DNA from: Guyanagaster necrorhizus | Lineage: Eukaryota; Basidiomycota; Agaricomycetes; Agaricales; Physalacriaceae | Length of the DNA: 64,000 bases | Assembly (NCBI RefSeq): GCF_019112545.1 | Contig: NW_025064949.1 | Location: 54,211 to 118,210, forward strand | Reading direction: 5' to 3' | In this document: one piece after another, positions 12,001 to 22,447 of the stretch | How the letters are laid out: every line of letters begins with the position of its first letter | Position numbering within the stretch: the stretch's first letter is position 1 | Made by a program: the position numbers and the translations under genes | Notes under the pieces: generated by a model | Told to the model about the DNA's origin: nothing | The model's database searches: none | The model's input: the letters and a program-made list of their open reading frames with translations, nothing else

Positions 12001-12805
12001 GTACATCCAAAAAATCCTAGAATGTACCAGAATGTCTGACTGTAACAGTGTCAGTACTCCTCTTGATCCACACACTAAGCTATCCAACTCAATGTCCCCT
12101 GCTACTCCAGAGGAATGGGAAACCATGTGGCACATCCCATATCTCCAGATCCTTGGCTCTGTAGCATACCTGGCCATTGCCACTCATCCTGACATAGCTT
12201 TTGCAGTCAGTGTCCTATCATGTTTCAGCAAAAACCCTGGATTGAGGCATTGGGAGGTCCTGAAATGCCTCCTCAGATACATAAAGAGAACAATCAACCT
12301 AAAATTGACATATTCACCTAATGCTACAAACTCAGACCTGTTCAAAACATACACAGATGCAGATCATGGTGGAAACCCAGACAATGGGTGCTTGACCTCA
12401 GGATATGTTGTCAAGATGGGCACAGGTGCAGTCAGCTGGATGAGCTGGCTACAATCTATAGTAACCTTATCGACCACAGAGGCCAACTATGTGGCTGCCA
12501 TCTCTGCTGGACAGGAAATTCTGTGGCTGCAAAATCTGTTCACAGAATTTGGCTTCCATCATCTGTTGCCATCTCTGCTACTGATTGACAACCAGTCTGC
12601 TCTCTCTGTCACTCGCAATCCTGATCATCATGGTCATGTCAAACATCTAGACCTCTGCTTCTACTGGTTACGAGATGAGGTTGAGTGGGGGCACATACAT
12701 ATTGAACATCTTCACACAGAAGACATGCCTGCTGACATCTTCACAAAGGCCTTAGGAAAGGAGAAGATGACTCACATGATTAGGCTGTTGGGTCTTGAAC
12801 TCTGA
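9089..12805 (+). pseudogene. pol: Copia nucleocapsid and pol: protease, integrase, RT, RNase H
   Basis: One reading frame can be followed from 9089 to the stop at 12803-12805. Domains in order: zinc knuckle CGWCLHENHAEEEC (about 9119-9160); protease DTGASHHMTSH (about 9348); GAG-pre-integrase LWHRCCCHQNMDT (about 9772); integrase with catalytic Asp in YSDIKGP and in QEDKGSEY; RT from GGKWVFKVKC, with the catalytic box FVDDV near 11830; RNase H with TDADHGG, STTEANY and LHTEDMPADIFTKAL. Stops occur at 9380, 9464, 10277, 10340 (TAA), 10361, 10517, 11369 and 11876. Apart from 10340 all are TGA, and several clearly replace Arg, for example before KAIGGKW. Confidence 0.93.
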
Positions 12806-12816
12806 GAAGTATTGTG

Positions 12817-12827
12817 TTGAGGGGGAG
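12817..12827 (+). other. Polypurine tract of the copia element
   Basis: TGAGGGGGAG directly abuts the 3' LTR. In LTR elements this tract primes plus-strand DNA synthesis. Confidence 0.85.
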
Positions 12828-13030
12828 TGTTGTGGGATGACACAAGTACCTGATGTCAACCTTATATAAGCATAGACAGTTTTGTCCTGAGTCAATGGTC
12901 AATTGCCTTTAAGCAATTGACCATCATACTCAGGTAAGTAGTAGTCATATGTACCTCAGCCTTTAAGCAATAGACCATCGTACTCAGTCTGGCCTATTAT
13001 CCACTGCGTGAAAGTAACCTGCCTGCAACA
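12828..13030 (+). repeat. 3' LTR of the copia element
   Basis: 203 bp, same ends as the 5' LTR. At 12922-12923 it reads CA where the 5' LTR reads TG (8180-8181). At 12950-12951 it reads TG where the 5' LTR reads CA (8208-8209). Both are explained by an ancestral CG. Confidence 0.95.
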
Positions 13031-13035
13031 GAATG
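13031..13035. repeat. Target site duplication GAATG, right copy
   Basis: Matches 8081-8085. Removing the element and one copy restores a continuous coding frame across the junction. Confidence 0.92.
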
Positions 13036-15336
13036 TCATTCATGCATTGAAGATGATGCTGGGTCTCCTATGGGAGACACTGGGAGAGGCACTCATACCT
13101 GTCATACAGGTATTTCTTGACATCAGTCTTGATATCTTTAAGCTCATAGAGGTGAGAACAGTTGTTTTCTTCATTGCCATAACTGATATCATATATCCAG
13201 AATGTATCATAGAATCAGTGGGAAAAATTGGAGAATATATGACCTGATGCAGGAGCTGAATGAATGAACATTCACTTTATTGCGTTGCAGAAGTGTTACT
13301 AAATACCTGAGGAGTTGCTGACTAGGATGGGCTCTGTTGCGAGGTACTTATATAAATCCTCTTCGCTCGGTTTTTTCCTCATTGTATCTACCGTCATGTC
13401 GACGAGCTCGTGCCTGGGCTTCGAGAATTACTCAATTGAGGATCTCTCGAGTGTGTTTTGAATGTAAAGGATGACCATGTTCTGAACGCCCATTTCTTTT
13501 GCTGCATTCAACAGGATCTTGATTTCTTGATGGTAGGGTTATTACATACATATCATAACATTGCTTTAATTGCAGTTTTCATGGAGACGCAGGTTAAGTT
13601 ATGACCACGCAGCAGCTGGCGTGTCGGTGTGGTCCTTGTCATGTGCTCTCCCGAAACTTACTGATCCATTCTCTTCGTCTTCGCAGAGAACATTTGATGA
13701 CGGTAAGATCACCTGACTGGGCTACCTTCATCTGTCACTGACAACATCCATAGGGCGACTTAGTAATATTCAGTGTGTTCAGCGAGCTGTGTAGGATGCG
13801 GACATGGGAGGGGAATACGTAGAAGGAACGCGTCAGGATGTGTTACGAGTCACCTTATGGCTTGAGAGTAATACTCATCCGCTGGTGTGCCTGCTTCAGG
13901 GAACGGCTGGTACTGGTCAGACTCCCACAGCGAATAGTATCGCACGGATCACTTCAAATCCAGACCGCCATGTCCTAGGTAGCACCTCCTTTTGCTGTCG
14001 AAAAGAGGCGCACCGGAAGAATATTCGTTGCATCACCCCTTCCATCGCCTTCGAGCTCGCGACATCAGTCAGACATATGGACGACAATTGTTGAAGTCCA
14101 TTAACAGGATGGCAAGGACTCTGACTGAAAAACCGGCCGATCAATGCAAGATGTTCATCGTGGAACCAGACTGCGACATCCGGTTCTCTTCCCGTTCTAA
14201 TTGTGATCGATGGACTGAATGAATGCGACTCCACAGGTGGAGAAGGCCTGGGGGGGCTTTGGAAGTACCAGTTGGATTCAATGCCGCTGCCCTGAGGTTT
14301 GAAGGTCTGTAGAGTTTCGACCTGATACCCACTTATTGATTAATCCTACACATCGGAATCTTTTCCTCGTCGACACTGAACCTCTTTGCCAGACAAGAGT
14401 AAACTCCGATATCTAGCTCTACATCCCATATGGCCTTCAGAAGGGCCTTTCACCCAAAGGGGAGCCACCCACCACCCGAAGACGTCTTCGCCTGCATTGG
14501 GAAACGATCTCAGAGGCTTTTCATTTATGCCAAAGCTTATCCGCAAGACGAGGCGCCAGGATCTGTAGTCGATCAATGCGGAAACTTGTTGCGCAACATA
14601 GAGGATGGACGTGCCAATTGGGGTGGAGCTTTTTTACGGTAGAATTTTTGACCTCTTATATCAGGTCATTCAATGGCGACAAGGTCGCAGCGTGTCGGTC
14701 CATTCTGGGGTTTCTCGGTGTTTCAGAATGGCTCAGATCTTTCTCGGACTGATCTTTCAGGTGTCCTCGGCCATAATCCTCATCATGTGCGAGGGCTGTT
14801 GGTAGGATTCTATTCTATGCTGCGCATGCCCAAGGAAGTACCGAACCTATCCAGATGTACCATCCTTCGTTGGCCCAGTTTCTGATTTCCCCCAAACCGT
14901 GGCCATGTTGGTGTGATTTTGATGGTTTTCGAAAGCACTCAGTGCCAGGACCATCATCTGCTTGATTTCTCGCGACTGTATATGCCACCGAAGCATCACC
15001 ATCATTACATTACAGAAAGACACCTTTTTAGGACCTGACCAGTGCACATTCAGCCCAACCGCGGCGGACATGCGACCCAAGTCATCTGTCGACGGTGCGC
15101 CCGAAGAACGCTTACAGACATTGGGTGGAGCATCTACATCTATCATACTCTGATGATAACCGGAGTATTATAGCATCACTCGATCTGGTGGTAAATTTCT
15201 TGCGGATAAGAGACATTATGTCTACAATAATGGATGATCCTTTTGAGAAGGCGCACCATGACCTTTCGGCTGTTGAAAAATGGAGAAGTAAGTGCGAGCA
15301 CGGGCCTGCCTTCAAGTGTGATGCGAATGACAGCTA

Positions 15337-16041
15337 ATTCCTTCTAGAAATTTTATCAATCACACAACGAAACGCAGGAAGTCCTTGTTCAAACGGCCGT
15401 AATCAAAAACTCGCTCCTGCCTCCTCTTCTAGACCTTCATCTGCAGACATGAGGCTGGCGAGTTTAGGGGGGACGCCCCGCCGTTCATCCTCCTGGACCA
15501 TACACAGGGAGGACCGCATCAAGACCTTCATATTGGCAGTCCCCGAATCCCAATGCCCGTTCCGCATGATTCCGAGAACCATTACTTGTTCGGCGGCTCT
15601 TAGAATCGTCTATGGATCGAAGAGACACACATCACCTAGACATCTTTAGACCAACAAGTGTATATGCATGAGTAAGTGTAGGCGATACGATAGAACGATG
15701 GTGATAGAAAACACGGGTCGGGTCGTTGAAGGAAATTGCACGTTAATGTACGCAAGTGTTACAATGGAGAATTCTCTTAGCCGCACCAACGACGATGTTT
15801 CTCAAATCCGTTAACCCAGAGCTCTCGGTCTTTGTCCGAGGGACATTTTTCAGAAGCTGATGGTCGTGCAGATTGTCTTTAGCAAGTCATTTTTTGGTCC
15901 ATCATAGCCTAAGACAGCAATGCTCTTCTGCCCACGATGCGTATATCCATTATTTGATCCATGCTGATTATTGACTAGATACAGAGACACATACTGGTAA
16001 AAGTCTATACTAAACACAATATTTCACCAATTATCCACCAC
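15337..16041. other. Intergenic or NLR C-terminal remnant
   Basis: No clear gene. A frame at 15449-15649 may be the remains of an NLR C-terminal repeat domain, but I recognise no WD40, ankyrin or TPR signature. Confidence 0.35.
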
Positions 16042-17376
16042 CTAAAACGCCACCAAACGCGCTTTGTTCGGCACGACCACGCGCATGACACCTCGCTCGA
16101 CCAAGTCCCTACACTCACGCTCGACACCCCTCTTCCTCGTGAAAAAGTTCCTCGGAGAAGACGGGATCTGAAACTCCACAAGAACCTTCTGCAAAGACTC
16201 CTTCCCCAGCATAGCTAAACCAAACGCGTGCCAGACGTTTTGCCACTGTTTATCTTCCTCCTTGTGAATATACTCGAGAGCCATGGCGATTCGAATGGTG
16301 ATGGACCGAATAGCCTTCGCCGTCGATAGGTTGGAGATCCACCAGAGCAAGTAATCGGCGTAGGACCTGACTTTGAACCCAACGTCGATGGTCAGGTCTT
16401 CGATCGATTCGAGGTCGAGTGGGGGGAGACCGAGGACCCACGGCATTGGCTGCCCTCGGCTTGAAACACCTAGCGTTGGGACGAAAGTGAGATGGACGAC
16501 CGATTACAAAAAAAAGAGAGCTGATTTTTGTTTACCATTATCCACTCGTATGATGCTCAAGCTCTTGAGCGTCCTCTTGACACGGGGAAGAAACCTCCCG
16601 ATCCGGATGATATCCGTCTGGTTCGCGCACCGGACCTCGAGCCTTTTCAAGTTATCGATACGGAAAGGCTGGTTATCATCGAACGGGGGGGCAGGGAACT
16701 CTGAGAATAGGCGCGTGTTTGACTTTCGGGTGTCAATAGACCGGGCTGTGATCGTGAGGTGTTCGATACGGGGAGGGCTGCATTGTGGCAGGGAATTGAT
16801 CCAGGGCGTTACTGTGGTAGTGGCGGAGATGGAGGCACCGAAGAGATGGAGGGATCTCAAGAGGGGAAAACAGCGGATGACAAAGGAGAAATCGTGGAAG
16901 CTCGGAAAGGCGGATTTGTTGATAGTCAAGGTCTGTATGGGGAGAGCGGCTAAGGCCTCGACGGCTTCGCGATGCTCGAAATGATCAAAGACGAGGTCAT
17001 TCATGAAGGCGTCTTTGACGCTTCGCAGGTGATACAGAACGCGAGGTGCATCATGTTCTGTGAGGAAGACGGTGGAAAAGTGAAAGGTGTGGATGTACGT
17101 TGGGAGGTGTGGGGAAGTGTCCCAGAAGTCGACGAGCTGCGCGAGCGCGGCGCTTTGCAGAACTGGACAGACGCGGAAGGTGTACAGGAGGTAGAAGCGT
17201 GTGTGATCATAAAAGGCGCGAGAGACGAGAGAGCATTTTATCAGCGTTTTAGTGTCTTTCGCGACTAGGTCGATGATTTTGTCAAATATCTCGAATGGAA
17301 GACCTCGGCCCGTCCCTACTGCTCGATTCATCGCGTCGAAGAACTGATTGCAATCAAATTCAACATTTAAATTCAT
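16042..17376 (-). CDS. F-box-like protein
   Basis: A two-exon model on the minus strand: 17376-16536, an intron at 16535-16470 (GTAAAC...CTAG, 66 bases), then 16469-16042. The phases join exactly and give 422 residues. ATG 17376 is chosen because the frame upstream is open but has no ATG. Residues about 25-70 (LPFEIFDKIIDLVAKDTK, then CSLVSRAFYDH) match the F-box fold of Agaricomycete proteins, where F-boxes bind Skp1 in SCF ubiquitin ligases. The rest is leucine-rich, with blocks such as LLRSLHLFGASIS and NLKRLEVRC that may form a degenerate repeat platform for substrates. The target is unknown. Such families are large in these fungi. Confidence 0.78.
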
Positions 17377-18208
17377 AGGTAGGTTGTAGGTATCACGTAC
17401 CCAGCGACACCCAGAATTTGGAATACGACGGTGAGCCACTGCCCCCCTCGCAATGAGATGAAAGAGAAAAAAAAGGGTCAGGAAATGGGCTTGACGGACG
17501 TGTATACGAAACCGTTGAATGAAATAGAAATACGGGCTCGTACCAGACGAGCGAGGAAGAATGGACACTGAATGATGGAGCAGAAGAAAGAGTACTTTAC
17601 GGCAGCGGAGGAAGAAAGCTTTTAAAAGAAAACATGAAAATCACGTGTATGTTCAAATTTGAATTTGAATATTACGGCGCGCTTTCCGAACGGAGTAAAT
17701 TACAAGTGCTTCAATTTCTTGTATGGCAATACCTTTCTGATATATAAAGCTTTCTTGCCGCTTCTGTTCCCTTCGAGAATCATGCATACTTGTCTTTACA
17801 GGATCAAGTCGCATCCATATTCAGATGGTAAGCCTCCGTCTTGCCATTTTCATAGGTCCGCATATATTCAGTCACTACAAGTGTCAAAGAAGCTCAGAGT
17901 CGCTTGCAGATCCTTCAGGAAGGAACCTCGCTTTGAAGGTACTGCATTTTCTAATTACACCGCTCAACGGGTGCGTAAGTCTAAAACACCGGATATCCCA
18001 TCTCGAAATACCAAACCGCCCGCGTTATCGTCATCATCGTCCCTTCTTTTGGCTCATTCCTATTTTACTGGAACAGTCTTCCATTAGGAGTATGACATCA
18101 ATTATATATAAACAAGTCGGTTCCGCACGATTAAAACTGTCGAGAACGTTTGAGTCACCGGCTAATGTGCTTGAGGAGTATTAATAAGTATTTGTATTTC
18201 GTTCGATC
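17377..18208. other. Intergenic, no firm gene
   Basis: Contains the promoter side of the F-box gene and overlapping open frames of 119-142 codons on the plus strand (17659-18184) with no recognisable domain and only one plausible intron. I do not call a gene here. Confidence 0.4.
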
Positions 18209-18510
18209 ATGTCCGCGAGCGAAAATGGCTCCGAGGGAGCTCTGGGATATGAAAAGGTACGTTGAGCAAGGTCAGGAAGTGGCTACAGTTTATATGATCA
18301 AGGCGTTAATAGAAGTTTCTGTGAGAGAATGGATTTCATTAGTCATATTGGGTACATGAGGAACAGGAACAGGATAGAAGAGCACAGAAAAAGAGTCAGG
18401 CAACCAAGCCTTCTAGCGATGCAGAAATCCATCAGTTTTCTGGTATATGTAGAGCTGCGTTGGAGTCGGGTTGCACATCGAGGCCCAATGTGATCCTTGA
18501 GGAATCCTAG
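18209..18510 (+). CDS. Possible small two-exon gene, unknown
   Basis: ATG 18209 opens MSASENGSEGALGYEK to 18256. A GTACGT...CATGAG intron (18257-18360, 104 bases) joins in phase to EQEQDRRAQKKSQATKPSS..., ending at TAG 18508-18510. The product would be 65 residues, hydrophilic and charged, with no known motif. The model rests on a canonical donor and a frame-preserving junction only. The intron is longer than its neighbours' introns and the acceptor is ordinary, so it may be coincidence. Confidence 0.3.
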
Positions 18511-19194
18511 GTACGGGTGAGTCACAGAATTACGAAAAAAATATGAGAAACTTCACGGTGACGGGACACCTTTCGAGACGCAGCAACTGGGGCAGAGCCA
18601 TAGTAAGACTTGATAAGTAGGGATCGGAAATCGACCCGGCGGCAGAATACGGACCGTCCTTCCGGATAGCGAATGTATCAGGCCGCCATTTCCGGCAACA
18701 TATTTAACAACCCTATATTTATGCAAGTTTACTTCTGTCCTGGTCACATCTTGAACCGTACTTGCAGGCCACTAATTCTATCCTGAACTCAATTAAATTG
18801 AGGCAGAATCTACACATACAAGGTTTATTGTATATAATTAACAGCGCAATGGTTTTTATGTTACTTCAAAGTTCAGTCGACGAACGACACATCCGTGCTG
18901 TAACGTGTGTCTCAAGTCATTCTGTGGATCCTCTGTCCCCTGCCGGATTCGTTCATCTCATTTTTTTTAATAAAATCTGTGAGGCAGGTCTTATTTGGAC
19001 GATAGTTGTCGGGTATCATCCATCCTGGTAAGCCCCTCTTCTCATGAAAAGGAGCAATCAATATTCAGCCGTACATGTTTATATCCCTACTTAGATGATA
19101 ATCGTGGCAAAATTTTGATCTAAATCGTTATTTAACACCAATGGAGTCAAGAATCGAGTCACAGCTTTTTCTCAACCGTCTGCCATCTCATCCC
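18511..19194. other. Intergenic
   Basis: No supported gene. Only short frames without family signatures. Confidence 0.4.
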
Positions 19195-20450
19195 AAATGT
19201 CCAAGCCCACTCTCTGGCTTCGCTGCGAAAAGAAAGAGTTTTAAGTCGAACTGCATTGACACTGGCTACCACAAGAAAGCTCATCGATGCCGGTTTAATT
19301 TTCGTCGAACAGGGTAAGCAACGGATTGTTAATGATTCTGAATACGAAGCGTTACTGCAGATATTGTGTCTTCGCTTTTTAATCATTCATTGCTACGATA
19401 GTGTTGGATGTAATGGACAACAATACTTGGCCAACGCTACCGGTTGGCGTCCCAATCATTGGATTGAAGGCGCTCCCCGAGTCCACCGACCCTATCCCAT
19501 ATAGTCATATCCAGTTTTCGAACTGCTACAAGCGACAAGAAATGTGAGTCGATGTATTGACATCTTTGCATCGTGGTGGAGGAGCCCTGTACGACATAGG
19601 GTTCCTGAAAATGGTCGTCGGATTGCGGCCTTTGATTATCATACTGGCTTCGCAGGGGCAGCTACCCGCGTTCTCGCGGTCGCATCACAGAGAAGGGGCG
19701 AAAAACTTGGGCATCTCGTGTTTTTCGAGAATGAAGACGCCATGATTAATGCCGTAAAGACTGCCTTAGGTGGTAGTGGCAAAGGTGTCAAGGTCCTGAT
19801 CATTGGCGCTCTGGGAAGATGTAGACCCCGCACTGTTGACCTGTTTACTGGACGAGTATGTATCTTTCCTGAGTTTCTGACAATGCGACTCATCTTCCCA
19901 TCCAGGGACGACATTCTCAAGTGGGACATGGGGGAAACTGCAAAGGGTGGCCCCTTCTCTGAGAATCTTGATGTCGACATCTTCGTCAATCGCATCTCTC
20001 TCAATTCCAAGGGGCCCCCTGTTCTTGACACGTGAACAGCTCATCTCCGTAGGAAAAGGATTGCGGCTGTCGACAGTCGTCGATGTCAGCTGCGATACTA
20101 CGAACTTTTTCAACTCGATTCCCATATACATAATTAACACAACATTCTTTTCGCCCAGAGTATCTGTCGACGTCCAGTGAGAAGTCTTTTTTTTACACGG
20201 ATACGTCCCCGAGATTATTGTACCTTGACCAGTTAACATTTCCAGGACTGAAAATCCGCCACTGTCAGTGGTTATCTGTCGATCACCTCCCTTCCTTGCT
20301 TCCACGGGAAGCCTCGGCGCAGTTCAGCTCGGCCGTTTTTCCCTCCTTGCTCCAGCGTCCTGACCGGAGAATGCACAAGTATGGACTGAAGCCAAGGCGC
20401 TTTTCGACAAGAATTCTCCGACAGCGTCGGAGAGGCTAAGCTGTAGATAC
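19195..20450 (+). pseudogene. LYS1: Saccharopine dehydrogenase (lysine-forming) pseudogene
   Basis: Family landmarks appear in the right order but in different frames: PTLWLRCEKKEF (19200), RTALTLATTRKLIDAG (19244), NNTWPTLPVGVPIIGLKALP (about 19418-19480), LHRGGGALYD, NGRRIAAFDYHTGFAGAA (19610), VLIIGALGRC (19790), WDMGETAKGGPF, VVDVSCDTTN (20075) and [15 protein letters not shown] (20272). Fungal LYS1 makes lysine from saccharopine with NAD in the alpha-aminoadipate pathway. At least three frame changes (near 19235, 19600, 20020) and a TGA near 19542 break it. Two introns (about 19856-19907 and 20180-20247) are still recognisable, so it is a gene copy, not a retrocopy. The catalytic Lys of IGLK remains, but the usual FAHCYK reads FSNCYK, losing the active-site His. 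Confidence 0.88.
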
Positions 20451-20817
20451 TTGAGACGATTTTAGTAGCCTTTGGGCAATGACATACAATGTGTCCTGTA
20501 GAGAGATCAGTATAAAAATACTGCGAACAATGCCAAAACATAAATGTTCCGATTACTAATGGCTGTCACCTAGTCAGGACGTGGCTCAATTGGACTTGGA
20601 AACAATGCTAATATGGGCTGGCTATTGGAGATCAGGATATACCTTAATTTCTTATCAGTGCACAGCACGATCATATAATTACAACCTAACAAACGCTACG
20701 GGACTCTGGTACAGAATCATCAGCTCCTCCGCACTCTTCAGCATTAAACGTCCACTGCTACCTTGTCCACCGAGCTTATCCGCGGGAGTGTCTTCATTCT
20801 ATATATATAAAATCTTT
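20451..20817. other. Intergenic
   Basis: No gene seen. Lies between the LYS1 remnant and the 3' end of the next minus-strand gene. Confidence 0.4.
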
Positions 20818-21545
20818 TCACGAGATTTGCAGGCAATCTGTCCCAATACTTGACCGGCACTGCGAGGTCGGACATGTAAGGAACATACACATGCTTGACT
20901 TCCCAAAATGCAGCGCTGCACCAGAGTATGAGGAGACGCCGATAAGAATCCATGCACCACCGACGAGCATTCGGTCGGATAAACTGGAGGCAGTGAAACA
21001 GACTACGCCGGACGCGACCAGGAAGGAGACCATACTTGATTTCGGGTGAGAGTGTGGAGAAAACCAAATGAAAACAAACTTACGCCCACATGAGTAAGAC
21101 AGTAGGGAAGCTGTACATAGTGGCGGGGGTCTCCATACTTCTATTGTTTCGTCTTCACAAGCGCAGGAATCGCCACTAAGAAGTACATGAATTGCTTACA
21201 CTGAGGTGAAAGGAGCGTTCACTTGCCGAGTATTTGGACGGATGATGAGCCCTCATATACAAGTGCTTAAGATGATACTACCTATACTGGCAATCATCGA
21301 GACATGACTTGATATTTGTCCAGGTGATCGTCTTCCGTCAGTGAAATTACTCCAAGACGCTTTGTGGGCATGGACGTATCCCTCACCCCCGATCCTTTTC
21401 AAAGTAGCCAGGTGAATATCGGGTACAAAGAATAGGGACGGTCAAAGAAGGGAGACGAGTAGGGTCCGTTTGGACGCCGTCCCATAGATAAACTGATCAC
21501 GTGCAAGCCGGGCACCAGGCTGACGGTGGAAGGTGATGAAGCCAT
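20818..21545 (-). CDS. Putative multi-exon membrane protein, structure partly resolved
   Basis: Minus strand. ATG 21545 opens MASSPSTVSLVPGLHVIS. A later block reads DIHLATLKRIGGEGYVHAHK and SHVSMIASIGSIILS. The last exons read METPATMYSFPTVLLMWA, join over a GTAAGT...AAG intron near 21088-21034, and continue MVSFLVASGVVCFTASS... to the stop at 20818. Hydrophobic segments (YSFPTVLLMWAMVSFLVASG and a second near LVGGAWILIGVSSYSGAALH) look like two membrane helices. The general layout, a cytosolic part followed by C-terminal helices, is common among uncharacterised Agaricomycete proteins. One junction near 21440 could not be resolved, so a lesion is possible. Confidence 0.42.
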
Positions 21546-21801
21546 ATCAGGTGTCTGCGGAGGGGAAGATCAAATTTTAAACGTTTAGTATGTTCGCTGC
21601 TACGTACGAGGGCCAGGCATAGCTAAATTTTGAAAACATGAAGAATATATAAAGTGTGGAATGGAAGGGTATAAGATATAATTGCTGCTTGTTGATGAAT
21701 CTGAAATGGGAGAAAGAAAAGATTAAATGGTGGTACAGTAAATTATCATAAGTCCGTATAATTGTATAAAAGCGAAGTATCGTCGAACCTGGAACCGTCT
21801 T

Positions 21802-22347
21802 TCAGATGGTGGAAGCGCTCACGAAAGCATCCATCATCCTCCTGAGCGTTATCTTCCCCTCCCTCGTCTGCACGAAATCCGTCGGGACATCGATATACTC
21901 GGCAGGCTCCGACCATGTGTCCCAGTCCTTCACTTTGACGACGAAGACGTCCCCCCTCACGGTCGTGTCCTTCCGAAAGTGAAGATTCCGCTGAAGCCGC
22001 CCGTCGACGCAGCGGAAGAAATAGTAGCTCCCGTTGAGCGCCTCTGTGTGCTGGTCGGCGACATCGACACGGCGGAGGGTGCGCTTGCGCCATATCCCTT
22101 CCTCTGACTTTGCATCGGTGGCGTAGTGGAATGTCCAGAAGACGCGGACGTCGGGGATGTGGAAGAGGAAAGAGTCGTCAAGCTTGTCGTCGTTGATGTA
22201 GGTGGTATCGAGGCGGACCATATGAGGATCAGAGCCGTCTGCAGGTATCTGGATGCACTCGATGGTGAGAGGGGTGTAATCCGACTGGGTGACGACAGGC
22301 GGCGGGGAATGTGTCGTGGGGAAGATATCTGCCATCCATGACAGCAT
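21802..22347 (-). CDS. Hypothetical protein, single exon
   Basis: An uninterrupted 181-codon frame on the minus strand from ATG 22347 to TAA/TAG-type stop at 21802. It is rich in charged and aromatic residues (VFWTFHYATDAKSEEGIWRK, RDVFVVKVKDWDTW-like segments), with no signal peptide or membrane helix, so a soluble cytosolic protein is likely. I do not recognise the family. High CG content and even codon use are typical of real genes in this window, unlike the transposon zones. A TATA-like box lies about 93-100 bases upstream of the ATG. Confidence 0.75.
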   Translation of the reverse strand: MLSWMADIFPTTHSPPPVVTQSDYTPLTIECIQIPADGSDPHMVRLDTTYINDDKLDDSFLFHIPDVRVFWTFHYATDAKSEEGIWRKRTLRRVDVADQHTEALNGSYYFFRCVDGRLQRNLHFRKDTTVRGDVFVVKVKDWDTWSEPAEYIDVPTDFVQTREGKITLRRMMDAFVSASTI

Positions 22348-22439
22348 GATGAAGAGTGGGGTAAAAAAAATTGACTTTTGAGAGTGCTGAAGCGATGCTC
22401 GACGTTGGCTGCTTGAAAGAGTTGGGATCAGCTTGGCGT

Positions 22440-22447
22440 TTAATATA
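22440..22447 (-). promoter_or_regulatory. TATA-like box upstream of the 22347 gene
   Basis: The minus strand reads TATATTAA, which would put the RNA start near 22415 and a leader of roughly 70 bases before ATG 22347. Confidence 0.45.

Larger units (their letters stand above)
8086..13030 (+). mobile_element. Ty1/copia LTR retrotransposon, full length but decayed
   Basis: Two 203-bp LTRs (8086-8288 and 12828-13030) flank an internal region with a primer site, gag, protease, integrase, RT, RNase H and a polypurine tract. Integrase before RT defines Ty1/copia. The 5-bp duplication GAATG shows a clean insertion, in this case into an NLR-like gene. By eye the LTRs differ at 12 of 203 positions, 11 of them transitions. 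Coding is interrupted by one frame change near 9060-9089 and nine stops, eight of them TGA. Confidence 0.96.
7915..15336 (+). pseudogene. NACHT-domain NLR-like (STAND) gene, decayed and split by a copia insertion
   Basis: An exon begins after the CACCAG acceptor near 7915 and reads IVVNSPVPQKDMK... up to 8085. With the copia element and one target copy removed, the frame continues as NVIHALKMMLGLLWETLGEA near 13031-13145, resembling the helical N-terminal region of Agaricomycete NLRs, and ends at a GTGAGA donor. Downstream are the NACHT parts: GTRQDVL then a P-loop GTAGTGQT (13900-13923, the Lys replaced by Gln), a Walker B VLIVIDGLNECD (14191-14229), and PPEDVFACIGKRSQRLFIYA (about 14470-14530). 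WVEHLHLSYSD and FEKAHHDLSAVEKW (about 15120-15285) are typical of the post-NACHT region. The parts lie in different frames, so the gene is broken. In fungi such proteins are thought to act in non-self recognition; that role is inferred from the family only. Confidence 0.72.

Noticed and set aside
1..13030. UGA recoding as arginine in functional elements
   Set aside because: The elements also have a TAA, frame changes and a mutated protease site, and host genes use normal TGA stops, so CpG decay is simpler.
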